The notes below the pieces were generated by a model. The model did no database searches. It saw only the letters and a list, made by a program, of their open reading frames with translations, and was not told the origin of the DNA. The position numbers and the translations under genes are program-made. DNA of 64,000 nt from Acheta domesticus (lineage: Eukaryota; Arthropoda; Insecta; Orthoptera; Gryllidae): positions 144,812,734 through 144,876,733 of the forward strand of contig JAHLJT010000631.1 in assembly GCA_031308135.1 (NCBI GenBank), in the 5' to 3' direction. How positions within the stretch are numbered: the first letter of the stretch is position 1; each line of letters begins with the position of its first letter. This document shows, one piece after another, positions 1 through 10,033 of this stretch.

Positions 1-2643
1 TCCTGGAAAATTGTGGGGTTGTCAGTGATAAGCACACTGAGCGTTTTCATCAGTAAATTTTTACAATGAAAAGCACACACTAATGCAAGTATAGTTCTAA
101 TACGTTGACTGACTACTGTTCAACCAAGAAGAGAAGTGTTCCAGATACAGAGTATCCCTGAAAATCATCATTACTACTTTCTAGGTATAGAATGAGACAT
201 CAGAATGTAAGTCGGGAAGAGTAGAATACCAATTAAGAGTTGGATAGCTAGTTACTGATTTTATTAAAAATTATAAAAAGTAAAATTAATATCACACAAA
301 ACTCCTCCCTGATGGAGGAAAACTGATATATTTGAATTCAGTATGAAAAACATTTCTAAAATCTGTTATTTTCATTCTTGTGAAAGAAAAAAATTTATTT
401 TTGTACACTAGTGTAATTACCCATTAAATAGAATTATTTTATGCACCTTGGATAACAAGAGAGCTCCTCTGACGAGAGAAATAATATATTATTTCCCCTC
501 TTGTTCAACTTTCAGAACACTCCCTTGACACAAAGCATCACAAAAGCCTCTGGTGCAGTGACACCCTCGGTAATAATGATCTCCTCTTTTATATTCATTG
601 TCTGCAATTTTTTATGTGCCTGTTAATATAAGTGATAGACAAAGAAAATAATTACGAGCAAACAGTGAAAGTGAAACTTTTTCCCAATTTTGTATTTTTT
701 TTTTTATTTCGATCAACTATAATTTGAAATCTATTACATAAAAAACTTCAAATTAAAAACATTTTCAGTTTGTACACAGGGCCCTTTAAAGCCAGGGGCT
801 CCCATGCATAGCACCAGCTGCACCACTGGTAGTTCCACCTCTTTTCATCACAAATAACTTTCTCTGCACTAAGAATATTTCTTTGTATAATATGCACACA
901 TGCAAGAAAGGAAAGAGCAAAAATTATATTAAAGAGGGGATGCTCTCTTCATATCAAGTTGTAAATTGGGGGAAGAGAATACATTGTAAATGTAGGCTTT
1001 AAGACAGGATATATGAAAAATTATGTAAAATGCAGGAAAATATAAAATCCGGGAATGTGAAAATGGGGTTTAATAGTGTTTTGAAAGGTGTGCCCATGAA
1101 ATGATTTTAAGATCTAAAACTGAGAAATAAACAGCATTGCAAATGAGATATTTATCATCTATTTTAATGGCATAGGATATATCGTATTTGAAAAAAATTT
1201 GTACCTTTGCAATTTTCGAAATTACAGGGATTTTAATGAAAATTGAACTTCTGCAATATAATTAAACAAAATTTGCTGTATTCACGCATAAAAAGGAAAG
1301 AAAAAAATTTCAGCTCTATGAGAAAATCTTGTTTATGTATTTTTTATTAGCACAACTTCTGATCACAATTACGTGAAAATTACTTTTTTATTTGAAATTT
1401 AACATGGCATTATTTGAAGAACTAATTTTGAACAACAGTTTTCAATATGAAAAAACAGCAAAAAACACACACCCACACACCAATATCATTGTAGGAAAGC
1501 CAAAGTATGTTCACAATTTTTTAAACTTCACAGGTTTTACACAAAATCAAGACTTGCACCCTTTTTGTAAATACAGTTCTCAAGGAGAAAAACATTTTAA
1601 AAATTACAAGCCTTTTAAGAAAAATTCTGAGAGTATTCTAGGAGCTTCCCCAAAGAATTTTAAAAATCATTTGAAATTCAAATGGCCACATCAGTCAGAG
1701 AATCTCCAATGTGGTGAAAATCGTATTATGAAGTAGGCTCTACTGGTGTTTATAAATGTCAGACATTCAAAAAACTTTATCAAGAACCCCCCAAAATGTG
1801 CATTTCGGACAAAATCTTAACTTGGTTTGAGTTTTTTTCTCCTCCCAGCATTGTGTGACACTCGGTATACGAAATGAAGTAAAAAGCAATAAAACTCAAA
1901 TGCCAAAAGCCTGACAATGACAATGAGGTAAAACTACCATTTCTCACCAATAACTATAAAAAAATGTAGCAGCATTATTCTTCCACCAGAAAAAATGAAC
2001 AGAAAGTGAATTTATATTTTCTCATATAAAATGAAGTAATAAATTTAACATCAGGCCAATCATATTTGTATTATTTATATATTAAAGTTTAGGGCCCTTA
2101 CAATAATATAGTCACTGAGGCCCATTAGTGATGATTTAATAAGATGGTGGTTACAAAAATGAGGTAATGACTGAATGAGAGGCAGGGGCAACTGAAGTAA
2201 TCAAAAAAATCTATCGAGAACTCACACTATCCACCACAAATTCAAAATGGATTTGCCAGGGATAAATAGCACGTCCCAGTGGTACAATGCAAACATGATA
2301 ATCTTTTTTCCATAAGTCCCTTAGTTTGTACCTGAAGTGTTGCTTACAGAACAGTTTTCGATTCATTCTTCTCGAAAAAACATGTTTCAGAGACCTGCCA
2401 TCTTTTTGCAAATAATGTTTGAAGGCACCCCAAAACCATTAAAAAACTATAGAAATGTTTAACTCCTGAAGGATGAAAAAAACAGTGGGGAAAAGAACAT
2501 TTAAAAAAAAAATTCAAGTTATCATAACTAGACAATTTCACATGGGCTGACCTGTACACAAATTACCATGTATGATTTTTAAAGGTAGCAATAAATCTAA
2601 TAACTGTGTCAATATAATACATTTCCAAACTCTTTAAATTTAC
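1..2643. other. AT-rich non-coding stretch, presumed PSMD13 intron
   Basis: No coding exon, RNA gene or recognisable repeat could be supported here. PSMD13 exon 3 ends at 2644 with a GT donor on the minus strand, so this stretch should be the start of the following intron. The remaining exons were not found and presumably lie beyond the left edge. An open frame on the plus strand at 1392-1736 has low-complexity, Asn/Lys/Phe-rich composition and resembles no family I know, so I do not call it a gene. Confidence 0.5.
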
Positions 2644-4180
2644 CTTTGTGCCATCTTGATCATTTAATTTTTCGAGCATAATCTGCCCACTGAGAACTTT
2701 ACAAAGAGCAATAGCTTCATTGGAAGATTTAACTTTGCCCTCAGCCTTTTCCAAAAATTGAAGGGCTTCACGTTGATCTTCAAACTGTACAACTACATGT
2801 GCCAGAATTTCCACTAATGATAGTGGGTTAATCCTACAAATAAAAAGAAAAAACAAGAAGTAAAAATCCATTAACCTTCAAATATAACCCTGGGGTCTAT
2901 TGGACCCCAACCCAATTACTTTACATAAGTTTAATTGGAAAATAAATATTTGGGATATTTTACTCCCACGAAAATTCAGTCAGTACGTTTGGGAAGAGTT
3001 TGCACAGTTGCCGCCTTCTAATAGTCTAACCTCGCAGTAGGGTGGAAGTGTCTTTGGGGTTTGCTGGACCCCCAGTGTTATATTTACATGTATCTTTTAC
3101 AAAGTTGCAATTTTAGTTTTTGTTATTAATACTTTTTCTAGACAATATAGCATCAAACATTAAAAAAAATTCACACCTAATATGAGATTTAATAGACGAG
3201 AGTGATAACGAAGAAACATCAGAGAGCTTGTTTGGTGATCATATGGATTTGGATCCTGATTTTGTTTTAGAACACAATATTCAATAGTTTTAATTTATTT
3301 TCTACCCAAATGTTATTTTTAAGTGTGTAAATTAAAAATATTAGTTAAAATCTGATTTGTTTTCATTTTTCAGCCAAAATTTACTTCTATCAAATCTCTA
3401 ATGAAGTATATTTAGTTGTTTTATTATCTAAATAATGTCTCATTTGCTAAGGCATCATAAGAAAAACTGCTTACATTTTTAAGATAATGATAATACTGGG
3501 TTACAATACATTTTATGGCCTTTAATAAAAAATAAAGTTTAACAGTGATATTTTGTTTTAAAACAAAACAAAATTTTTCATCCAAATCTATGTACTTTTG
3601 TCAAAAAGGGTGTAATTTTTATGAATGGTCCTAATATCTTAATAAAATAACATTAATTTCTCTTGAAACAGTGTTAGCTCTACTACAAGGACTTAAAAGT
3701 GTAATTAAAAAATATTTACAGAACTTTCGAAAACTTTCAGGTAAAAGTATACATACTTTAAAATTGGGGTCTGACAGACTCCACTGTTATATTTACATAT
3801 AATTAAATATGTGTTATTTGTAAAGTTAAATTGGGTACAAATGAATGCAAATCACTGAAGACTCACTTGTTCTCGAAGGTCTGGATAAAATTGTTATACA
3901 ACTGTACCAAATTATCCCCTTTCTGCAAGGATGGATGTTTTACAAAAGTCTCCAACTTTAAAGTCAACTGGTGCCACAACCTGTAAGAAAATAGACTTTA
4001 GCTGCATGTACATTTGTCAAAAGGACTTCAATTCCGAATTAACAGTGAAGTCAAAGTCACATACTTCTTGCTGTGTAATTCTTCTAGTTGTGCCCATTCT
4101 TCAGCAACCTGTTTATCTGATTCTGCACTTTGTTTTGCAGACAAATAACTACTAACATCCTTCCCTGCGACTGCCGCCAT
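2644..4180 (-). CDS. PSMD13: 26S proteasome non-ATPase regulatory subunit 13 (Rpn9), 5' part of gene
   Basis: Rpn9 is a PCI-domain subunit of the proteasome regulatory-particle lid, acting in ubiquitin-dependent protein breakdown in cytosol and nucleus. Three minus-strand exons join in frame: exon 1 4180-4065 (ATG at 4180, MAAVAGKDVSSYL...), exon 2 3980-3867 and exon 3 2833-2644. All junctions use GT donors and AG acceptors, and the split codons are restored. The spliced peptide runs collinear with vertebrate PSMD13: the blocks LEELHSKK, LWHQLTLKLETFV, INPLSLVEI and VKSSNEAIALCK line up with human LEELYTKK, LWHQLTLQVLDFV, VNPLSLVEI and VKSSDEAVILCK. About 140 of some 376 residues are present. 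The PCI domain is missing because the gene continues off the left edge. No disruptions are seen. Intron 2 contains a piggyBac-like remnant. Family identity is near certain; the exon ends are my own splice calls. Confidence 0.93.
2871..3806 (+). mobile_element. Decayed piggyBac-like element in PSMD13 intron 2
   Basis: The stretch lies between TTAA at 2871-2874 and TTAA at 3803-3806, the target sequence of the piggyBac superfamily. Near the left end is a small palindrome of the type GGGGTCTATTGGACCCC (about 2892-2908). Related copies sit at about 3055-3073 and, in inverted orientation, at about 3766-3782; each is followed or preceded by TATAAC/GTTATA. Around 3185-3290 the plus strand reads an acidic stretch (DLIDESDNEETSES...) like the N-terminus of piggyBac transposases. 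No intact transposase remains. The class is inferred from TTAA ends, palindromes and this stretch; without a search it stays tentative. Confidence 0.55.
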
Positions 4181-4263
4181 GTTTCTGCAACCTCACCTCA
4201 CGTTGCAGATTTGAAAGATGAACGTTCCATGTTACTCTCTGTCTTTCAAAGAGCAAAACGATC

Positions 4264-4520
4264 TATACTGCGATTTTTCTAGGAAGAGCTCTCAAGATAA
4301 CTCAAATCCCATCTTCGCGATGGAATATGTCACGGCATTTCGCGTCTTTTCTCGGTCTTGTCGGTAGAAGTCGCATGATCGCAAGCACTGCTTCATACGG
4401 TCGCGATCGTGCGAAATCTAGCGGAACGACTGTGAATGATACGAAATGCCGTGACATATTCCATCGCGAAGATGGGATTTGAGTTATCTTGAGAGCTCTT
4501 CCTACAAAAATCGCAGTATA
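4264..4520 (+). mobile_element. 257-bp foldback MITE, copy 1
   Basis: The ends are TATACTGCGATTTTT and its reverse complement. Arms of about 78 bp pair along nearly their whole length and flank a unique centre of about 100 bp. Three more copies of exactly the same length occur at 12327, 31698 and 37026. TATA borders every copy, so a TA target duplication (Tc1/mariner type) is possible, but the TIR could equally start with TATA. Open frames cross the element on both strands but follow the palindrome and are not credible genes. Copies 1 and 3 share orientation; copies 2 and 4 are reversed. It lies 84 bp upstream of the PSMD13 start codon. Confidence 0.85.
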
Positions 4521-4849
4521 GTCAGATATTATTTTACAAAGCAGTGAATTTAAAAATAAATCTCGAGACAACACATATCAATTCTAAAATACACAGAAGT
4601 CATTATAATAGATATGATGAATATAGCATTAAGGAATTAATATCCTAACAAATCAAGCATACTCAAAAAGGAACATTTTTTTTTAAGGGTTCAGAACACT
4701 GGTGGAATTGCGATCTCAAAACACGCGCGATTCTCAAAACACAACAGGAGATTCTGACCAACGCCCTCAAGATGGCATTGTTCTGACCGTGTTGATCATA
4801 ACGAGGGCCCGAATGTTTATGACATGTCATATTTTCTTTGAGTTACTTC
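4521..4849. other. Unassigned spacer
   Basis: No gene or repeat unit is recognised between the foldback MITE and the first Helentron-family sequence. Confidence 0.4.
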
Positions 4850-5144
4850 CATGAGTTCCATAGTTTTCTGTGAAAACTAGCTCCAAATTCTCCGTTTCCA
4901 GAAACGCTCTAACGCCATTTTTTCGTAAATGGTTCCAAATTTTTTCTTCAAACTTTTCGAGCGAAGAGTGCTAATTGCACTCTTCAACATGAAGTACAGT
5001 TTATTTTGGGGTATTTTTACCTTCCCGTTGACGTACGTATATATGGACGCAGTGATCTGAATACTATTATAGAGATCACTGCATGGACGTATATACGTAC
5101 GTATATATTACATAACTTCTCCTATACGTGTAAAATATTACATG

Positions 5145-5215
<71 letters not shown>

Positions 5216-5930
5216 ATTTTCAAAAATTACAAAAACAAGATTTTTCTCAGAAACGGCTCCAAATTTACCTTTTAATTTTTGGTAGGGATAGTGCTAAATG
5301 TACCCTATGAGATAATCTAAACTCCATAGCGCTCTATTCTTTTGTTTCTTGAAAAATTGCAAAAATGTAATTTTATTGACTTGTCTCTCACGTCGTTAAT
5401 ATTCAAATTATTGTCGATTTGTTAACATTATTATATTTACGCGGTCATGTGCTTTAAATAATGTCAAGTAAAGTTTCTCGAAAACTGAACCGTTTTCTAT
5501 TAAAACTAGCTCAAAATTCCGCATTTTCAGAAACGCTCAAACGCCATTTTCTCATAAATGGCTCTAAATGTTTTCCTCAAAGTTTTGGAACGGCTAACAG
5601 CACTCTCGCTAGTAGTGCCAATTGCACTTTTTAATATGACATTAAGTTCATTTAGGGGTATTTTTTTGTTTTTTCGAGATTGACACAAGTGTAATTTTTT
5701 TGAAAGATAATGTGCATATTAAAGATGTGAGAGATCACATCTTTAATGTGCACATTACCAGCAATTTGTAAACACTGTTGTATTTGTGAGTTAATGTGCT
5801 TCAAATGACTGTAAATGAAGTTTTTTGAAAACTCAAAAATGTTCTGTGAAAATGAGCTTCAAATGTCGCATTTTTAGTAGCGCTTAAACGCCATTTTCTT
5901 AAAAACGGCTACAAATTTTTACTTTCCCGT
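4850..5930 (+). mobile_element. Helentron-family fragment with long (TA)n tract
   Basis: This shares many sentence-like blocks with the complete Helentron at 9919-12306. Examples are 'CAGAAACGCTC(A/T)AACGCCATTTT' and 'ACCAGCAATTTGTAAACA', separated by T-rich spacers. A degenerate 5'-end-like string (ACCTTCCCGTTGACGTACG) lies at about 5020-5039, and the (TA)n run at 5145-5212 follows it. No 3' hairpin or CTAG terminus is seen. The fragment is broken off where a second copy begins at 5931. It is non-coding. Confidence 0.6.
5145..5212. repeat. (TA)n microsatellite
   Basis: An uninterrupted AT dinucleotide run of about 66 bp inside Helentron-family sequence. Helentron-derived mini-me elements are known to carry (TA)n and (GTCY)n tracts. 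The copy at 9919 carries the GTCY type. Confidence 0.95.
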
Positions 5931-7800
5931 ATACGTACGTATACACGGAGTGATATATGTAGTATAGGGGAAGTTATGTAATGCTGCGCGAAAAAATGGC
6001 GAATTTTCGGCGGAAAAAATTCATTGCCGGGACGTAATAACGATAAAATGGATAAAACCAGTTGCTAAATTTAAAAAAAAATCCCCTAACACGTGGTGTA
6101 GCCAGAAATCCACTTTTGTGGGTCCTTGATATCGAAAAACCAATTGAAAGCAGAACGTCCGTCTGTCTGTCCGTCTGTAAACACTGTTAGCGCCTAAACC
6201 ACACGTACGATTTCATCCAAAATGGATATTCCCCGATCGATCTGATTTTAGTCGAAGCTTTGAGATTTTGAAAAAGTTTCTTGAAAATTTGGGGGTACTT
6301 TACATAAAGCCCTCCGGACATTTTCAAACTTTTCTCAAAAACGGATTCAATTTTTTTCTTTAAATTTCTTGTATGACTAGAGTAAAATACACTTATTAAC
6401 ATGGCATAGGTCCGATTTTCACGGGTAACTCTGAATTTTCGAAAATTTTGAAAGTTTGAATTTTTTTCGGCGTCTTTTTCCTACTACAAAATTGAAGATA
6501 GAGATTTTTCCTTCAAATAAAATGTGCTCTCCAAATTGAGCTCTTTGTTTAAGGTCATGTACATTGTTCTTAAAATTTTAGTAGTTTTCGCGCAATATTG
6601 CGTGCAACATGTGCAATTTTAAAAAATTACAAAAACTAGATTTTCTCAAAAACGGCACCAACTTTTTATTTAAACTTTTGGTAGGTATAGTGCCTAATGT
6701 ATTTTATGAGTTGACAAAAAACCCATATTGCTCTCTTCTTTTTTTTCAAAAATTGCAAAAATGTAATTTTTTGACTTGTCTCTCACGTCATTAATATTTA
6801 CACTAGCGACGAATTGTTTACATTATTATATTTATGAGTACATGTGCTTTAAGTAATGTCAAGTAAAGTTTCTCGAAAACCCAACCGGTTTCTGTGAAAA
6901 CTAGCTCAAATTTCCGCATTTTCAGAAACTCTCAAACGCCATTTTTTCATTAATGGCTAAAAAAAATTCTTCAAACTTTTCGATCGGATAGTGCTAGTTG
7001 CACTCTTTAATATGACGTAAAGTTTATTTTGAGTTTTTTTTGTTTTTTCAAAAATTACACATATGTAGTTTTTTTTGAAGGATCTCTCACATCTTTAATA
7101 TTCACATTACCAGCAATTTGTAAACATTATTATACTTGTGAGTGTAAGTGCTTGAAATAATTTCAAGTAAAGTATTTTGAAAACTCAAAAATTTTCTGTG
7201 AAAATGAGCTTCAAATTTCGCATTTTTAGTAGCGCTAAAACGCAATTTTCTTTAAAACGGCACATAATTTTTAAAAGAAAATTGCCATTTATGACTAGGT
7301 TTTTGTGTTCTTTAATATTCTATAGTTAATGTTTCTGTTCTACCAATAGGAAACCGAAAAATTAAGAAAATGACAAAAAAATGACAAACTTTTGATAGGG
7401 ATGTAAATGTAAAAATTTAAATGTACTCTATGAGATGACAAACTCCTTATTTGTCTATTTTTATTTCTTTTTTCAAAAATGCAAAAATTTTTTTATTGTC
7501 TCCCACGTCAGTATAATTTAGATTAGAGGCGATTTATTCACATTATTATATTAGTGAGTACATGTACTTTAAATAATGTCAAGTAAAGTTTCTCGAAAAC
7601 TTAACTGTTTCCTGTGAAAACTCGCTCAAATTTCCCCAATGTCAGAAACGCTCAAATGCGAGTTTCTCAAAAACGGTTCCTTATTTTTCTTCAAATTTTG
7701 CGAACGGATAGTGCTAATTACACGTCTGATTATGACGTTATAAGTTCATAATGGGGTATTTGTTTGTTTTTTTAAAAAATTACACAAATGTAATTTTTGC
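5931..7800 (+). mobile_element. Helentron-family element, 5' end present, 3' end scrambled
   Basis: It starts with ACTTTCCCGTATACGTACG, followed by a subterminal palindrome (TATACGTACGTATA ... ATATGTAGTATA). Then come the conserved blocks AATGCTGCGCGAAAAAA, CCCCTAACACGTGGTGT and a short GTCC/GTCT run at 6159-6177. From about 6850 to 7800 the 'CTCGAAAAC ... GTTTTCTGTGAAAACTAGCTC' block appears repeatedly (about 6860, 7180 and 7590), so the middle has been internally duplicated. No clear 3' hairpin plus CTAG was found. Confidence 0.6.
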
Positions 7801-8283
7801 AAAGATCTCTCACACACATGCGTCTGCAAACTAGTTTTAAATTCTCTATCCCTGTGACACGTGATTGTCGTGGCAGCTGAACATTGAAGGCGTGGAGCTT
7901 CAGCTGTGAGCGTAGAATTCGGCTTGTCGCTCTAGGCGTAGGCCGCAGGGGAATTCCCTCTCTCCCAACTTTGAGCGTGAGAATGTGTACGGGCATGGCT
8001 TTTATTCACGTGTCTCCCTGCTCCTCTCGACCAGATACGCATTGCGCAAGGCCACGGGAGGGTATCAGAAAATCATACTCCCCGGCTGTGACTCGTTGTG
8101 CGTTGAAAGAGTTAGGAAGCAGTTCGAATACAGCCAGTAAGGTGTGTATTTTTCAACTCAGAGGCTGTCAATGAAGAGTGTTTGTTATTCATTTATTAGC
8201 AATTTCTTCCATAAATACATTATATGTATGTTAACTTATTTTGATATTTATAATAAAGTCATGTAATTTATTACTTTCAGGGC
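7801..8283. other. Unassigned, locally GC-richer stretch
   Basis: This is more GC-rich than its surroundings. An open frame of 96 codons on the plus strand (7884-8174) shows no motif I recognise, and an overlapping minus-strand frame of 74 codons also lacks one. I leave it unassigned. Confidence 0.35.
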
Positions 8284-8640
8284 ATATCATATTCAACCAT
8301 GCCACAAATTGAAATACGATTATAGAGAGAACCGACGAGCACAATCGAACTAAACCAAGAACGTAATTAAATACATATTATATACTAATTTATTACCGCC
8401 AACAAAAATTTATTGCCGTTTCCGTTTATGAAAAAATATTGTTAAAAACTGAAGCATATTCATCCATACCAGAAATTCAAATAAGATTATAGAGAGAACC
8501 AACGAGCACAATCGAACCAAACTAAAAACACAATCAAATCCAATATTATGTACTAATTTATTACCATAAAGAAAAATGTATTGCTGTTGCCGTTTACGAA
8601 AAAATATCGTTGAAAACCGAAGTGTATGTCTTTACAATGA
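8284..8640. repeat. Two-unit tandem duplication, period about 166 bp
   Basis: The marker GATTATAGAGAGAACC occurs at about 8319 and again at 8485, in the same surroundings (CGAGCACAATCGAAC downstream, TACTAATTTATTACC further on). The two units are diverged. Function and family are unknown. Confidence 0.7.
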
Positions 8641-8744
8641 GATGACGAACTCCTATTCTTAAAACATTTATTTAACACAACATATACGTAAAATATAGTT
8701 GTCGGAAGACGAACTGGTTAAGCCGGAGGCTCAGTATCTACGGC

Positions 8745-8957
8745 CGCGGAACGTGTTGAGTGGCAGGAGACGATGTCTTTGCCGGCTGCGGGTCGCCGGT
8801 CTGTTTCTGCCGCGTGAGCGGCGGTCCGTCACTCCTCGGAGAGGAGATGGCTAAGCCACAGAGCTATCTTGGCTCGTGGCAGTTGGTGGCCGTGACAACG
8901 GCTGCGGCGAGCGGGGAGTGTCGCCGGCTGAGAGTAGGGGCGATGGCGGAGCCGTCG
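8745..8957. other. GC-rich block next to repeat Q
   Basis: A CpG-rich block of about 210 bp in an otherwise AT-rich region, ending where the Q repeat begins (GTCGCACACTGGGG). Shorter GC-rich blocks sit in the same relative place beside the other Q-type ends (about 15295-15332 and 29325-29404), but their sequences differ. It has no start codon or motif that makes a convincing gene. Confidence 0.45.
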
Positions 8958-9917
8958 CACACTGGGGAAAAAGCCCGAAAAGCTGGCCAAAAGTCAAATA
9001 AGGTGCCAATCACGCATAAAACATTTTTTCTAGGGGTTTTTGGGGTCGCTGAATCCGAATCTGAAGTCACATATGCAATTTATTAAAAATGGAATAAATA
9101 GAGACAATAATACATCAGAAAATTAACTTATAAATCATTTGAATGACCTATTCTACAATATATTATTTGTCTGACTACTAATTTCACTTGGATAATCAAC
9201 TATAATACTAATAGTTGACAATTGATAGATAAGGATATATTTCTGCTTTACTTTGGAGTATTTAACTTATCACACATTCTCCTTCAATTTATTTGTTAAT
9301 AAGCTTCCAGCTTCCATTTTACCAGATGAACAATGTCGATTCACATCCGAGTTAGACACGAAGTGCATGTAGGTGAATTACGAGAACAGATCTATCGTAT
9401 TTTTAACAAAATCACAACACACGACAGTAAAACGCACTCTCTAAAAGTGAACACACGAACGACTTCACTACAAAAGAGAATATGGGTCTACAGGAGGGAG
9501 TATGTATGAGTATGCACTACATGCCGGGAGATTAAGTACTGGCAGCTAGCAAGTACTCTTCCAGGGCGGGGCAAAAGACAGTGCACAGCATCCAGGCCAT
9601 TAACCCTCCTCTTCTTCCACCCCACAGCCCTTTGGCCAGCCTGAACCCACGTACTCGTTTTGTGGCTTCCAAACAACAGGAAAGAAACGGCTCAACTTGA
9701 ATTTCATATTTTCTGTTACAAAATTTTACATGCTCAATTCTATTTCATTCAAGTTCGTGCATAGATTCACAAAATTACTCTAATATTAAATGATTTAACC
9801 CTCTATACCTTTTCTTTCTTTCAGTTTTTAAAATGTTAAATCTATTTTTAAAATTGTGTATTATATAACTACGTACTATTTACTATGTCATAGTACTATG
9901 TCAATTAATCCAATTTT

Positions 9918-10033
9918 TACTTTCCCGTATACGTACGTATACACGGAGTGATATACGTAGTATAGGGAAAGTTATTACTTTCCCGTATACGTACGTACAC
10001 GGAGTGATATACGTAGTATAGGGAAAGTTATGT
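9918..10033 (+). repeat. Tandem duplication of the Helentron 5' terminus
   Basis: The 58-bp 5' end (TACTTTCCCGTATACG ... AGTATAGGGAAAGTTAT) occurs twice in direct succession, at 9918 and about 9976. Each copy is itself a hairpin, with ACTTTCCC pairing with GGGAAAGT. Confidence 0.9.

Noticed and set aside
1392..1736. Plus-strand open frame of 114 codons
   Set aside because: Composition is low complexity (Asn/Lys/Phe), there is no motif and no splice context, and it lies antisense in a presumed PSMD13 intron.
4302..4574. Open frames with PSSRWNMSRHF and KCRDIFHREDGI in all foldback copies
   Set aside because: They are read on both strands from the MITE palindrome, lengths vary with flanking sequence, and no start is conserved.
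5006..5275. Plus-strand frame with Ile/Tyr repeat
   Set aside because: It is the translation of the (TA)n microsatellite.
8760..9086. GC-rich open frame with TATA-free CpG-rich start as a host gene
   Set aside because: It runs from unique GC-rich DNA into repeat Q, starts at GTG, and matches no family.
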